Source: Puia dinghuensis (lineage in GTDB: Bacteria; Bacteroidota; Bacteroidia; Chitinophagales; Chitinophagaceae). From it: a stretch of DNA of 64,000 nucleotides. The translations under genes were made by a program, and so were the position numbers. The notes under the pieces are model-generated. The model was not told the origin of the DNA. It saw nothing but the letters and a program-made list of their open reading frames with translations, and searched no databases. The stretch is from contig NZ_BMJC01000001.1 of the NCBI RefSeq assembly GCF_014642875.1, forward strand, positions 477,335 through 541,334. Direction: 5' to 3'. Below are positions 1 to 8,405 of this stretch, piece after piece (positions within the stretch are counted from its first letter, which is position 1; the number at the start of each line of letters is the position of its first letter).

Positions 1-130
1 GATACCGAAATTCATCGTGGATAAGAAGATACCTTATACGTCGGGGTTGAACGATATCGTGGCGATCGAGCAGCCGGCGTCTACCGGCGTCAGTGAATTG
101 CAGAAAAAGCTGGCCGAGCTGGTGGGATGA
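1..130 (+). CDS. 3' end of an unidentified gene (partial)
   Basis: An open frame enters from the left edge (codons start at base 2) and ends with TGA at 128-130. About 42 C-terminal residues are visible, starting IPKFIVDKKIPYTSG and ending LQKKLAELVG. I do not recognise the family from this fragment. The next gene starts 17 bases later on the same strand, so the two may be cotranscribed. Confidence 0.6.
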   Translation, partial: IPKFIVDKKIPYTSGLNDIVAIEQPASTGVSELQKKLAELVG

Positions 131-147
131 GATAGAAATCCCTATTT

Positions 148-699
148 TTGGTCAAACTACTGACCGTGGAAACATATTCCGTTGGAGGCGCCGGCGCGCT
201 TCAGATCGTTCTTTTATTTCCATTCCTGATCCTTGGCGTGCTATTCCTCCTTACGCAGCAAAATACCCTGAAAAGTGTAAAGGCAGAGAACCGGCTGATG
301 CATCCCGGCCTGGTATGGCTGCAGCTGATCCCGCTGTTCGGGCAGTTGTGGCAATTCTTTGTCGTCAGCAAGATCGCCGGTTCTATCGACAAGGAGATGA
401 GGTCCTGGCATAGTGAATCCATTTTTGGGGCAGATGCGGTTGTGGCCGAAGGAGGGGGCAAGCGGCCTACCCGCCGGATGGGGTTAGCTTATTGTATCCT
501 GTATCTTTCTATGCCACTACTGATAATTTTGACTAATCTTTTTGGTGATTTTGCGCCAAATGGAATAGTTTTCCTTCTCTTCATGTTTACGCTGGGGGTA
601 CTGATGTTGGGGACGGGGGTTTGCTGGATCATCTACTGGGTACAGCTGGCGCGTTATAAAAATAAGCTAAAGCGTGGCGGCGCTGCGATGGCGGGATAA
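148..699 (+). CDS. Small multi-spanning membrane protein of unknown function
   Basis: About 183 residues with three clear hydrophobic segments, near residues 17-36, 112-132 and 140-165. The middle soluble part contains MHPGLVWLQLIPLFGQLWQF, a semi-hydrophobic stretch that may be a fourth, re-entrant segment. The C-terminus is basic (ARYKNKLKRGG), consistent with a cytoplasmic end. No ATG lies between the in-frame stop at 133 and the hydrophobic N-terminus, so translation must begin at TTG 148 or GTG 166. The gene overlaps the first possible ATG of the next gene, which suggests they sit in one unit. I do not recognise the family, and no catalytic motif is visible. Confidence 0.6.
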   Translation: MVKLLTVETYSVGGAGALQIVLLFPFLILGVLFLLTQQNTLKSVKAENRLMHPGLVWLQLIPLFGQLWQFFVVSKIAGSIDKEMRSWHSESIFGADAVVAEGGGKRPTRRMGLAYCILYLSMPLLIILTNLFGDFAPNGIVFLLFMFTLGVLMLGTGVCWIIYWVQLARYKNKLKRGGAAMAG

Positions 700-721
700 A
701 AAAGCACTACTTTGCGCCGAA

Positions 722-2080
722 ATGACCGTATATAAGCGAATGCTGCTGATGGTTGGGCTGGCCCTGGCCGTCTCTGTCCTTAGAGTACATGCCCAGGAGG
801 AGACCTCCGCCCCTGTCCTGCAGTTGCAAGATTACTGTAAACGAGATATCCCGACAGGGTACAGTCCCCGGCTCGGCGTGCTGACCCTGACACCCAAGGG
901 CAATATCCATTACCTGTTTCCCCTCTATCACGGGTTGAAGGACGAGGAGAAGTTTCGCAAGCTTTATTCCGACAAGGGCTATTATGATGAGATGAGCCAG
1001 TATTTTGCGTTTGCCGGGGATTACCGGACAGCTTTGCAATACCTGGTGAAAGGCTATGACAGCATCGATGACGGCACCCGCCGGAAGATCTACCGGACGG
1101 CGGACAACCTCACTGGTATCGAACATGCCGATGCCCGACTCTATATCCATCTTGCGGCAAAGAACCGCCGGGTGGTGATGATCAACGAAGCATTTGCCAA
1201 GCCCCTGCACCGTGCCTTTACGCTTTCCCTGCTGGAGGATCTTTACCGGATGGGATTTCGTTATCTCGCGTTGGAAATGCTGAACAATTTCGCCAATCAG
1301 CGGCTGTCCAGCGTGGGGATGCATTCGGGATATTATGTCTGTGAGCCGGTGGCGGGTGAGCTGATGCGAAAGGCTATTGAACTGGGGTATACGTTGGTAT
1401 CCTATGAGGACACGGCCGCTTCGGTACACTCGGCCAATCAGCGGGATTCGGTGCAGGCGGCGAATCTAAATGAAATTTTGAAAAAAGATTCCACGGCAAA
1501 GATCCTTGTCCATGCATCATTTGCGCATATCAGCAAGAAGAAGGACCCGGATGGCCATGTCCCGATGGCGCTGGCCTTTTGGCGGCTCTCGGGTATCGAG
1601 CCACTGACCATCGACCAGACCGATATGACCGAGGAGAGTAATTTCGGGTATGGCCGGGTCATCTACCAGGCGTATACGACAAAATTCAAGATCAGCGGGC
1701 CTTCCATCGCACTGCTGAATAATGCCCCCGTGAATGTCACCGATAAGGACCTCTACGATCTTTGTGTCATCCATCCTCCGACCCAGTACCTGGACGGGCG
1801 GCCTACCTGGCTCAATCTTAACGGGACGCGGCAGCCCACCTATATCAAATCCCCTTCCAGCGCCGTCTTTTTGGTACAGGCGTATTACCAGCAGGAGATC
1901 GAAAACAACGACAATACGCCCTGGCAGCTGGTTCCGGCCGATCAGACCTATACGCCGGGTGGGCGGGATGGCATGGGGCGGGTGCGCTATCTGCTTTATC
2001 TGCGCAAGGGGAAGTACAAGATCTTTTTCCGGGATATCAACTACCATATCCTGAGCACGCTGCCTATCGAGGTGAATTGA
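722..2080 (+). CDS. Secreted hypothetical protein with an EreA/ChaN-like core
   Basis: I place the start at ATG 722, because it puts a good signal peptide at the N-terminus (LLMVGLALAVSVLRVHAQ); an in-frame ATG at 674 would add 16 unlikely residues. The mature part contains RVVMINEAFAKPLHRAF, then a leucine-rich helix and GFRYLALEML. Later come a strand ending TLVSYED and then KILVHASFAHISKK. This order resembles the erythromycin-esterase/ChaN/TraB (Tiki-type) fold, where a GE..H element is followed by a helix, a buried Glu and a strand ending in His. The usual Gly-Glu is Asn-Glu here, so activity is uncertain. The C-terminal 150 residues look like an unassigned beta-rich domain. The last codons and stop lie in a 41-bp tandem repeat. 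The fold assignment is inference from motif order only. Confidence 0.55.
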   Translation: MTVYKRMLLMVGLALAVSVLRVHAQEETSAPVLQLQDYCKRDIPTGYSPRLGVLTLTPKGNIHYLFPLYHGLKDEEKFRKLYSDKGYYDEMSQYFAFAGDYRTALQYLVKGYDSIDDGTRRKIYRTADNLTGIEHADARLYIHLAAKNRRVVMINEAFAKPLHRAFTLSLLEDLYRMGFRYLALEMLNNFANQRLSSVGMHSGYYVCEPVAGELMRKAIELGYTLVSYEDTAASVHSANQRDSVQAANLNEILKKDSTAKILVHASFAHISKKKDPDGHVPMALAFWRLSGIEPLTIDQTDMTEESNFGYGRVIYQAYTTKFKISGPSIALLNNAPVNVTDKDLYDLCVIHPPTQYLDGRPTWLNLNGTRQPTYIKSPSSAVFLVQAYYQQEIENNDNTPWQLVPADQTYTPGGRDGMGRVRYLLYLRKGKYKIFFRDINYHILSTLPIEVN

Positions 2081-2161
2081 GGGGCGGGGACGGGAGCACG
2101 CTGCCTATCGAGGTCAGTTGAGGGGCGGGGATGGGAGCACGCTGCCTATCGAGGTGAATTG
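2053..2161 (+). repeat. 41-bp tandem repeat, about 2.7 copies
   Basis: The block beginning GAGCACGCTGCCTATCGAGG starts at 2053, 2094 and 2135, an exact 41-base period. The first copy encodes the C-terminal residues STLPIEVN and the stop codon of the upstream gene. The second and third copies lie after the stop and differ by a few substitutions (GTCAGTT for GTGAATT, ATGGG for ACGGG). This is a tandem duplication of a gene end, probably by slippage or unequal exchange. Confidence 0.9.
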
Positions 2162-2174
2162 ACGCGGTGGCGGG

Positions 2175-3449
2175 TCAGTTCTCCGTGTGTTCGAAGCGAA
2201 TGCCCTGTTGTTCGAGCTGCTGCATCACCGGGTCGTAGATGGCGGGCAGGATGGGGATATGTAATCCCCGCAGCCCGATGCGTCCTTCCAGCACGAGGGT
2301 GGCTGCGATGCCCAGGGGCAGGCCTACGGTGCGGGCCATGGCGGTGTGCAAATGATCTTCTCCTTTTACAACGAGGGTGCTTTTCGCGGTGTGCGACCTG
2401 CCATCGCGGATGAATCCGATCTCATGGATCATGACGATCATATCCTTGTCGGCCGGCTGCATGACGAGCCGCGTTTCCAGTAAGTGTTGAAGAATATCGG
2501 CGGATGTATGGGCGGCCGGTGGGACGGGTTCCTGGTCGAAGCAGCCCAGGTATTCCAGCTGCGCCCGGTTGCTTGCATTGACAAAGGGTTGCAGGGACGC
2601 AGACCATTGATCGAAGGTGAGGCCGGTGGTATCCAGTGTGGTCTGACTATCCGTGAGACCGGCACGAACGATAGGCGCCCAGCCCCGGCAGAAAGCGGGA
2701 TAGCGCAGGGTGGTGCGGATGAAGGTTTGCGTCGCTTCCAGCCCGTAGAGGGGAATATAAGACAGGCTATCGCGGTTGGGATACCAGGCCAGGATGCCGA
2801 CGCCCGGCAGGATCACTTCTCCTGGCTGTTCGAAGAGATCGGGATAGGCTTTTGAGACGATATTCCCGTTGTCACGGTAGCGGGCTCCGGCGGCTCCGGC
2901 AAGCACGACATTGCGGGGGTTCCAGGAAATTTTATACCGCCAGGGGTTGTCATCGCTTTCGGGTGCGACGAGGCCGCCGGTATGGGAGTGAAAGCTGCGG
3001 ATGGCGCCGCCCCGGGCTTCTATCTGGCGGATCAACTGCAGGGCACTCATATGGTCGATGCCGGGGTCGAGGCCCATTTCGCAGAGGAAGAGCAAGCCCC
3101 GGGCCTTTATCTCCGGCTCCAGCGCTTTAATGGCGTCGTCCAGGTAAGAAGCCGTGAGAAGGTGCTTATCATTTTTCAGACAGGATACTGCTACCGTATA
3201 GTGCAGGGCAGGAGGCAGCAGGGAGATGACAATATCGGCCGCAGCTACGAGGGTATCGACGGCTTCTGTACGGGTGACATCCAGGCAGACGGCCCGGGCG
3301 TGCGGGCTGCCGGCGATCTTGGATTCGGCAAGGGCAAGGTTGCTTTCGGCCACTACCAGCTGCCAGTCGCGTCCCGCGGAGACATCGATGAGATAACGGA
3401 TGAGGCTGGTAGCCGACTTGCCGGCGCCGAACAGAAGTATTTGCTTCAT
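2175..3449 (-). CDS. Saccharopine dehydrogenase family protein
   Basis: A 424-residue NAD(P)-dependent oxidoreductase. The N-terminal Rossmann fold opens with ILLFGAGKSATSLIRYL and is followed by the typical ADIVISLLPPALHYTVA segment. The catalytic-domain signature EMGLDPGIDHMSA is near residue 125, followed by SFHSHTGGLVAPESDDNPWRYK. Length and motif order fit the LYS9-like saccharopine reductase/dehydrogenase group. In lysine metabolism these enzymes interconvert saccharopine with glutamate and aminoadipate semialdehyde, but bacterial members often have unproven substrates. No other lysine gene is next to it, so the substrate is open. It is divergent from the DUF1800 gene, with only 44 bases between the starts. 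Confidence 0.85.
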   Translation of the reverse strand: MKQILLFGAGKSATSLIRYLIDVSAGRDWQLVVAESNLALAESKIAGSPHARAVCLDVTRTEAVDTLVAAADIVISLLPPALHYTVAVSCLKNDKHLLTASYLDDAIKALEPEIKARGLLFLCEMGLDPGIDHMSALQLIRQIEARGGAIRSFHSHTGGLVAPESDDNPWRYKISWNPRNVVLAGAAGARYRDNGNIVSKAYPDLFEQPGEVILPGVGILAWYPNRDSLSYIPLYGLEATQTFIRTTLRYPAFCRGWAPIVRAGLTDSQTTLDTTGLTFDQWSASLQPFVNASNRAQLEYLGCFDQEPVPPAAHTSADILQHLLETRLVMQPADKDMIVMIHEIGFIRDGRSHTAKSTLVVKGEDHLHTAMARTVGLPLGIAATLVLEGRIGLRGLHIPILPAIYDPVMQQLEQQGIRFEHTEN

Positions 3450-3493
3450 ATTGTAAGCTATTAAACTTTTCCGATATAATTAAGTCAGAGGGG

Positions 3494-5122
3494 ATGACGT
3501 TAATCATTCCTATGGCCAATCCAGCTTCGGTGACCTCCGGCATCCGCCGTTATAAAGGCGATTGGACACCTGTCCAGGCAGCGCATCTTCTACGGCGAAC
3601 GATGTTCGGCGCTCCCAGGGAAGATGTCGATCACTTCCTCAAAAAATCCCCGAAAAAGGCTGTACGCGAACTCCTGCAAAACGATCACCCGCTGCCGGCG
3701 CCGCCTGTCAACAATTACAATGATGATAAGTATACCGATGCGGAAATAGCGCCCGGCGCGGACTGGACGGTCTCGCTGAAATACGACGGCATGAACAATG
3801 GCCGCCGAAAAAATTCCTTTAAATCATGGTGGTTTGGGCTGATGGTAGGGCAGGACCGCAGCATCCGCGAGAAGATGGTGCTCTTCTGGCACAATCATTT
3901 TGTGACGGAGACCAATACGGTGGACAATGCCCTGTTCTGCTACCGCTACAATGTCCTGTTGCGGCAACATGCCCTTGGCAATTTCAAGACCCTGGTGCGC
4001 GCCATGACCGCGGAGCCGGCGATGCTGCGGTATCTCAACGGTTATGTCAGTACGAAAGCGCATCCCGATGAGAACTACGGCCGCGAATTACAGGAGCTGT
4101 TCACAGTAGGGAAGGGGCCCGGTTCGCATTATACGGAATCCGATGTAAAGGCGGCGGCGCGGGTGCTGACGGGTTATACTATCAATTATAAGACCTTTAC
4201 CACTTCCTACGACCCCAACCGGCACGATGAGGGGGACAAGCAGTTCTCCGCGTTTTACGACAACCACATCATCCACGGGATGAAGGGGAAGGAAGCCGAA
4301 GGAGAGGTGGATCAATTGATCGATATGATCTTTTCGCGGGACGAAGTATCGAAATTCTTCTGCCGCAAACTATACCGCTTTTTTGTATATCATACGATAG
4401 ACGAACCGACCGAGCAGAACGTCATCGAACCCCTGGCGAAGATGTTGCGCAAAAAGGACTACGAAGTGGTTCCCGTACTGGAAGCCTTGCTGACCAGCCA
4501 ACATTTCTTCGATGCCGCCAACTACGGCGGGATGATCAAGCCGCCGGTGGACTTTACGGTGGGGCTTTGCCGCGAATTCAATGTTCCCTTTCCCGCGGCT
4601 TCGGAGTATGTGGATCAATATGGTTTCCTGGAGCAGGTGCGTAACCAGGCTGCCGGCTTGCAGCAGAACATCGGAGACCCGCCGAATGTGGCCGGCTGGC
4701 AGGCGTATTATCAGACCCCCGAATATGATAAGCTGTGGATCAGCAGTGATACGCTGCCCAAACGTAATCAGTTTAGCGACCGCATGGTCAACAACGGGTT
4801 TGCCCGCAATGGGAAGAAGATCGGCATCGACGTAGTGGCGTTTGCGGCCAGTCTTCCCAACCCTGAAGATCCGGACAAACTCATCGCCGGGTCGGTGCAG
4901 GCGTTATATGCGGTTGCGCTGTCCCCGGAGGAATTGCAATTTATCAAATCCAGTATCCTTTTATCGGGATTGGTTGGCATGAGTAGTGACCATTACTGGA
5001 CGAATGCCTGGGTTGCCTATCAGGCAAAGCCGGATGACAAGGCGAACCGGAATACCGTGACCAATAAATTAAAAAACCTTTACCGGCATTTGTTGGACCT
5101 GCCGGAATACCAATTACTATGA
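3494..5122 (+). CDS. DUF1800 family protein
   Basis: A 542-residue protein with the DUF1800 pattern: AAHLLRRTMFGAPREDVDHF near the N-terminus, VLFWHNHFVTE in the middle, ENYGRELQELFTVG, and a C-terminal GDPPNVAGWQAYYQ. The family is common in Bacteroidota, Planctomycetes and Proteobacteria, and its biochemical function is unknown. It is almost always paired with a DUF1501 gene, as here, where the two overlap by four bases (ATGA at 5119-5122) and are probably translationally coupled. No signal peptide is obvious. An alternative start at ATG 3512 would remove six residues (MTLIIP). The purine run AGAGGGG abuts ATG 3494, too close to serve that codon, which slightly favours 3512. Confidence 0.88.
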   Translation: MTLIIPMANPASVTSGIRRYKGDWTPVQAAHLLRRTMFGAPREDVDHFLKKSPKKAVRELLQNDHPLPAPPVNNYNDDKYTDAEIAPGADWTVSLKYDGMNNGRRKNSFKSWWFGLMVGQDRSIREKMVLFWHNHFVTETNTVDNALFCYRYNVLLRQHALGNFKTLVRAMTAEPAMLRYLNGYVSTKAHPDENYGRELQELFTVGKGPGSHYTESDVKAAARVLTGYTINYKTFTTSYDPNRHDEGDKQFSAFYDNHIIHGMKGKEAEGEVDQLIDMIFSRDEVSKFFCRKLYRFFVYHTIDEPTEQNVIEPLAKMLRKKDYEVVPVLEALLTSQHFFDAANYGGMIKPPVDFTVGLCREFNVPFPAASEYVDQYGFLEQVRNQAAGLQQNIGDPPNVAGWQAYYQTPEYDKLWISSDTLPKRNQFSDRMVNNGFARNGKKIGIDVVAFAASLPNPEDPDKLIAGSVQALYAVALSPEELQFIKSSILLSGLVGMSSDHYWTNAWVAYQAKPDDKANRNTVTNKLKNLYRHLLDLPEYQLL

Positions 5123-6411
5123 GGCGCAGAGATTTTTTCAGGGCCACCCTTCCGGTGGTCATCCCATCGCTGATAAACGGAGTGTCGCTAAAGGCGCTTG
5201 CGGATTCCCCATTTCTGCGGACGGTAGCCAGGGGGGCCGGCGGCGACCGGGTGCTGGTGCTGATCCAGCTTAGCGGTGGTAATGATGGGTTGAATACGGT
5301 GATCCCGTTGGAATACTATAGCGCCTATCATAGCGCCAGGGCCAATATCGCGCTTCCTGAGGACAAGGTGTTGCGGCTGCAAGGATTTGACGGAACAGGA
5401 CTGCATCCGGCCATGCCGGAGCTGCAACAGCTGTTCAACGCCGGAAAGCTAACGATCGTCCAGGGGGTTAGCTATCCCCAGCCCAATTTTTCGCATTTCA
5501 GGGCGACGGACATCTGGCTGACGGGCGCCGATGCGAGCCAGATCCTGCCGACGGGATGGGCGGGCCGTTATCTTGACCAGCAGTACCCGCATTTTCCCCA
5601 GGACTACCCCAACACCGTCATGCCCGACCCGTTGGCCATCCAGGTAGGCTCGCTGGTGTCGCCGGCTTTGCAGGGGCCTGCACTTCCGATGGGGATGGCC
5701 ATCAGCAATCCCAACAGCTTTTATGACCTCATCGACGACAAGGTGGAGACGACGGCCGATACCCGGGCGGGAGACCAGCTAGCCTATATCCGGCAGATGG
5801 CAGTGAAGACAGACCAATATGCGGGGGTGATCAAAAAAGCAGCACAGAAGGTTACCAAACAATCCGATAAGTATCCCGCCGCAGGGAAGAACCCGCTGGC
5901 CGATCAGCTGAAGATCGTCGCCCGGCTGGTGGCAGGCGGATTGAAGACACGCATCTATCTCGTCAGCATGGGGGGATTCGATACCCATGCGCGGCAAACG
6001 GACGGCACCGATACGACGACGGGCGCCCATGCCCGATTACTCGCCAGGCTGTCCGAGGCGATCAATGCCTTCCAGGATGATCTTACCTATCTGCAGGTGG
6101 GAAACCGGGTGATGGGGATGACGTTCTCGGAATTCGGCAGAAGGATACAGTCCAATGCCAGCGGAGGAACCGACCATGGGGTAGCTGCGCCGGTGTTTGT
6201 ATTCGGGGAAGGCGTACAGCCGGGGATCATCGGTGTTAATCCTGTCATTCCCGACCATTTGACTGTCAATGACAATCTGACAATGCAAACGGATTTCCGG
6301 GCCATTTACAGTTCGCTGCTGGAAAAATGGTTTGCCGCGGACCCTGCGGAAACGGCTGCCGTGTTATTGAAGAATTATCCCACAATACCACTGGTGGGAG
6401 AGAAAGTGTAA
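5119..6411 (+). CDS. DUF1501 family protein with Tat-like leader
   Basis: A 430-residue protein starting MRRRDFFRATLPVVIPSLI, a twin-arginine-type N-terminus (RRxFF followed by a hydrophobic stretch), so export through the Tat pathway in a folded state is likely. The core has the sulfatase/alkaline-phosphatase-like features of DUF1501: VLIQLSGGNDGLNTVIPL near the start, GLHPAMPELQQLFNAGKLT, GGFDTHARQTDGT in the middle, and TFSEFGRR...GTDHG near the C-terminus. The conserved Asp, His and Asp-His residues resemble metal ligands of that superfamily. It overlaps the DUF1800 gene by four bases and ends exactly next to the stop codon of a convergent gene. The molecular role of this pair is not established. 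Confidence 0.88.
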   Translation: MRRRDFFRATLPVVIPSLINGVSLKALADSPFLRTVARGAGGDRVLVLIQLSGGNDGLNTVIPLEYYSAYHSARANIALPEDKVLRLQGFDGTGLHPAMPELQQLFNAGKLTIVQGVSYPQPNFSHFRATDIWLTGADASQILPTGWAGRYLDQQYPHFPQDYPNTVMPDPLAIQVGSLVSPALQGPALPMGMAISNPNSFYDLIDDKVETTADTRAGDQLAYIRQMAVKTDQYAGVIKKAAQKVTKQSDKYPAAGKNPLADQLKIVARLVAGGLKTRIYLVSMGGFDTHARQTDGTDTTTGAHARLLARLSEAINAFQDDLTYLQVGNRVMGMTFSEFGRRIQSNASGGTDHGVAAPVFVFGEGVQPGIIGVNPVIPDHLTVNDNLTMQTDFRAIYSSLLEKWFAADPAETAAVLLKNYPTIPLVGEKV

Positions 6412-6729
6412 TTACTTCTGAAGGCGAATCTCACCCAGATCGATATCCGTGCCGGGCTTGATGTCGTTGATGTCGAAACGTGCATTCCGGAAGGGTTCAT
6501 TTGCTTCTACGGAAACCTGCCAGTGGCCGGGGTTTATCGAGCGAATGAAGTATTCTCCATTCACATTTATCATTTCCGTCGAATCTTTTCCCTGGATGGC
6601 CCAGACTCTGTCTGCTCCATCCGCGGGGTACATCCGAACGTGGAAGGAGGAAGTTTGTAGGAGCTTGACTGCATGAATACTAGAGATACCTATAATAACT
6701 AAACATAATTGCACCATTGCGTTTCTCAT
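6412..6729 (-). CDS. Small exported protein with a carboxypeptidase-regulatory-like domain
   Basis: A 105-residue protein with a hydrophobic N-terminus (VQLCLVIIGISSIHAV) that could be a signal peptide. The rest looks like a single beta-sandwich module: SFHVRMYPADGADRVWAI, then GEYFIRSINPGHWQVSVEA, and a closing strand LGEIRLQK. The NPGHWQVSVEA segment matches the Gly-x-Tyr/Trp-x-V turn typical of CarboxypepD_reg/CNA-B-like domains that are usually appended to larger surface proteins. Standing alone it may be a periplasmic or surface accessory. It is transcribed convergently to the DUF1501 gene with no spacing. Confidence 0.55.
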   Translation of the reverse strand: MRNAMVQLCLVIIGISSIHAVKLLQTSSFHVRMYPADGADRVWAIQGKDSTEMINVNGEYFIRSINPGHWQVSVEANEPFRNARFDINDIKPGTDIDLGEIRLQK

Positions 6730-6875
6730 ACCGGTCGAAGATTTTGTTATGACAGGCTTCTAATCAGGAGCATTAACAGGTGGCAGAGGGTTAATTGCAC
6801 ACAGTGTTTTCAACTACTGTGCCAAACGAGGGAAAATAGGAGAAATCCAGGTTTACCTTTTTGTTAATGAGAATA

Positions 6876-8201
6876 TTAGAGCCCGGAGTAGGTGAGTCCT
6901 CCTTCTTTCGAGCTGATGGTAAGGATCCTGTATTGTACTTTGATGCCGCGTGAGCTTTTGGGCGCCTCCTGCATAAGAGCAGCGCCTGCGCCGATGCCGC
7001 GGAAATACAGGTTCTCTGTCTTGTAAACCTTTTTGTTTGCCTGGATATATTGGATTTCGACTACGACCAGGTCGAGAGGGTAGATAGACCGATTGGTAAC
7101 CGTTAGTTGAAGATTGTTGATGCCGCCGAGAGTTCCTACGGTGTAGCCATTGGCGCCGACGGAGACCTGGTTGGCAAATGCCGCCCTGACAGCGTCTTTA
7201 TCTGCAGCATTGTCAGATTTTGTTTCCTTGATGTCATTAGCGATGTCAGCCCGATGAATGGCTTCCCGATGTTGGGCGGGTTGTGTGACAATAGGAGAAT
7301 CCTTTGTGACAGGCGGGATGAACAGTTTTTTCTTTGGAGCAGCCGGCTTTTCTTTTTGTGTCGTCACGGAGGGCGGCGTATTGGCAGGTGGTACTCTCGT
7401 GGAGGCCTGACCGACAGCCGTGGAGGCTCGACTGGCAATACCGGGAGTGGGATTGGTCACGGGTGGCAGTTGCTGTTGCGCAGGCTGAACGATGGGTTTG
7501 GATGGTTCGTTCACCTTTGCAGGGGCGTTCGTCACGAGCTTCTTTTGTTGTTGGAAACCCAGGTTTTCCTTGTTGAGGGAGAGACCGATGAAAATACCAG
7601 CGACCAGCAGGGCCAGGATGCAGGCGCCGATGGCCAGTAACCGGACGATGCGCGCGTTTCTGCGCCGGGTCGAGCGAGGCGAAAACTCTACAAGTTGTTC
7701 TTCCAACGAAGGCAGCTGAGAAGAATAATCCTCAACCACAGGACTGGCATACGTTGTTACGGGTCGAACGGTTTCTTTGGGGATCTCACGCAGCGGTTCA
7801 CGGGGAGTCTCGCGAACGGGAGCCGGGGTCCGCCCCGCAGGCATGGTCACGTAGATGATGCGTTTCCCGGGAACCGTGGAGGGTTCGCCAGTATATTGCG
7901 GAGTGGTGGTAACAGGTGTTGCTACCGGGGTGACGGGGGAAATGGTCGTGGCCGGTGACGTTGAAGTTGGCGCGGCTTGTATGCTGGTGGTGACCGGCCG
8001 CTTATAGAAGCGATCGAAGGGTTGTTCTTCTACCGCCGGAGCAAATGCGCTGAGTTCTTCGATCTCACAAGGGTATCTCCAAGCCGCACTCCTGCCTTCC
8101 AACCAAACGAGGTCGTAGGCTTTTAGTCCCATGCTCTTCAATTCTTCTAAAGAGTATGGGCCACTTTGCTTGTTATTCCTTAGGAGCAAGTACATATCCA
8201 T
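6876..8201 (-). CDS. GYF_2-domain protein with Pro/Thr-rich linker and one membrane segment
   Basis: 441 residues in four parts. Residues 3-50 form a GYF_2 (DUF4339)-like domain (YLLLRNNKQSGPYSLEELKS ... VWLEGRSAAWRYP), a fold that binds proline-rich peptides. Residues 70-165 are a Pro/Thr/Ser-rich low-complexity linker. A single membrane helix spans about 187-208, preceded by the very basic RSTRRRNARIVR, so the GYF part is predicted to be cytoplasmic. After a second proline-rich linker (about 225-300), residues 335-441 form a beta-rich periplasmic domain (NLQLTVTNRSIYPLDLVVVE) resembling the FxLYD-type or immunoglobulin-like modules of other bacterial single-pass proteins. I cannot name the partner. 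Its proline-rich regions could themselves be GYF ligands. Confidence 0.65.
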   Translation of the reverse strand: MDMYLLLRNNKQSGPYSLEELKSMGLKAYDLVWLEGRSAAWRYPCEIEELSAFAPAVEEQPFDRFYKRPVTTSIQAAPTSTSPATTISPVTPVATPVTTTPQYTGEPSTVPGKRIIYVTMPAGRTPAPVRETPREPLREIPKETVRPVTTYASPVVEDYSSQLPSLEEQLVEFSPRSTRRRNARIVRLLAIGACILALLVAGIFIGLSLNKENLGFQQQKKLVTNAPAKVNEPSKPIVQPAQQQLPPVTNPTPGIASRASTAVGQASTRVPPANTPPSVTTQKEKPAAPKKKLFIPPVTKDSPIVTQPAQHREAIHRADIANDIKETKSDNAADKDAVRAAFANQVSVGANGYTVGTLGGINNLQLTVTNRSIYPLDLVVVEIQYIQANKKVYKTENLYFRGIGAGAALMQEAPKSSRGIKVQYRILTISSKEGGLTYSGL

Positions 8202-8405
8202 GCTTCAGTTAAAGAGGCAATTCGAATCGGGCTTTCAATGGATTTGAGGAAGAGGAGTGAGGCCGAAGTTGATGGCTGGTGACAAATGTACAATTTTCGT
8301 CAATAATAAAATAGTGTCCCGGAATCTTTCTGGCGAGATTTGTTATTTTTAACAAGATGCACGATCTTCGGAACCCTAAGCGAATCAACTAAATATTAAA
8401 GAAAT

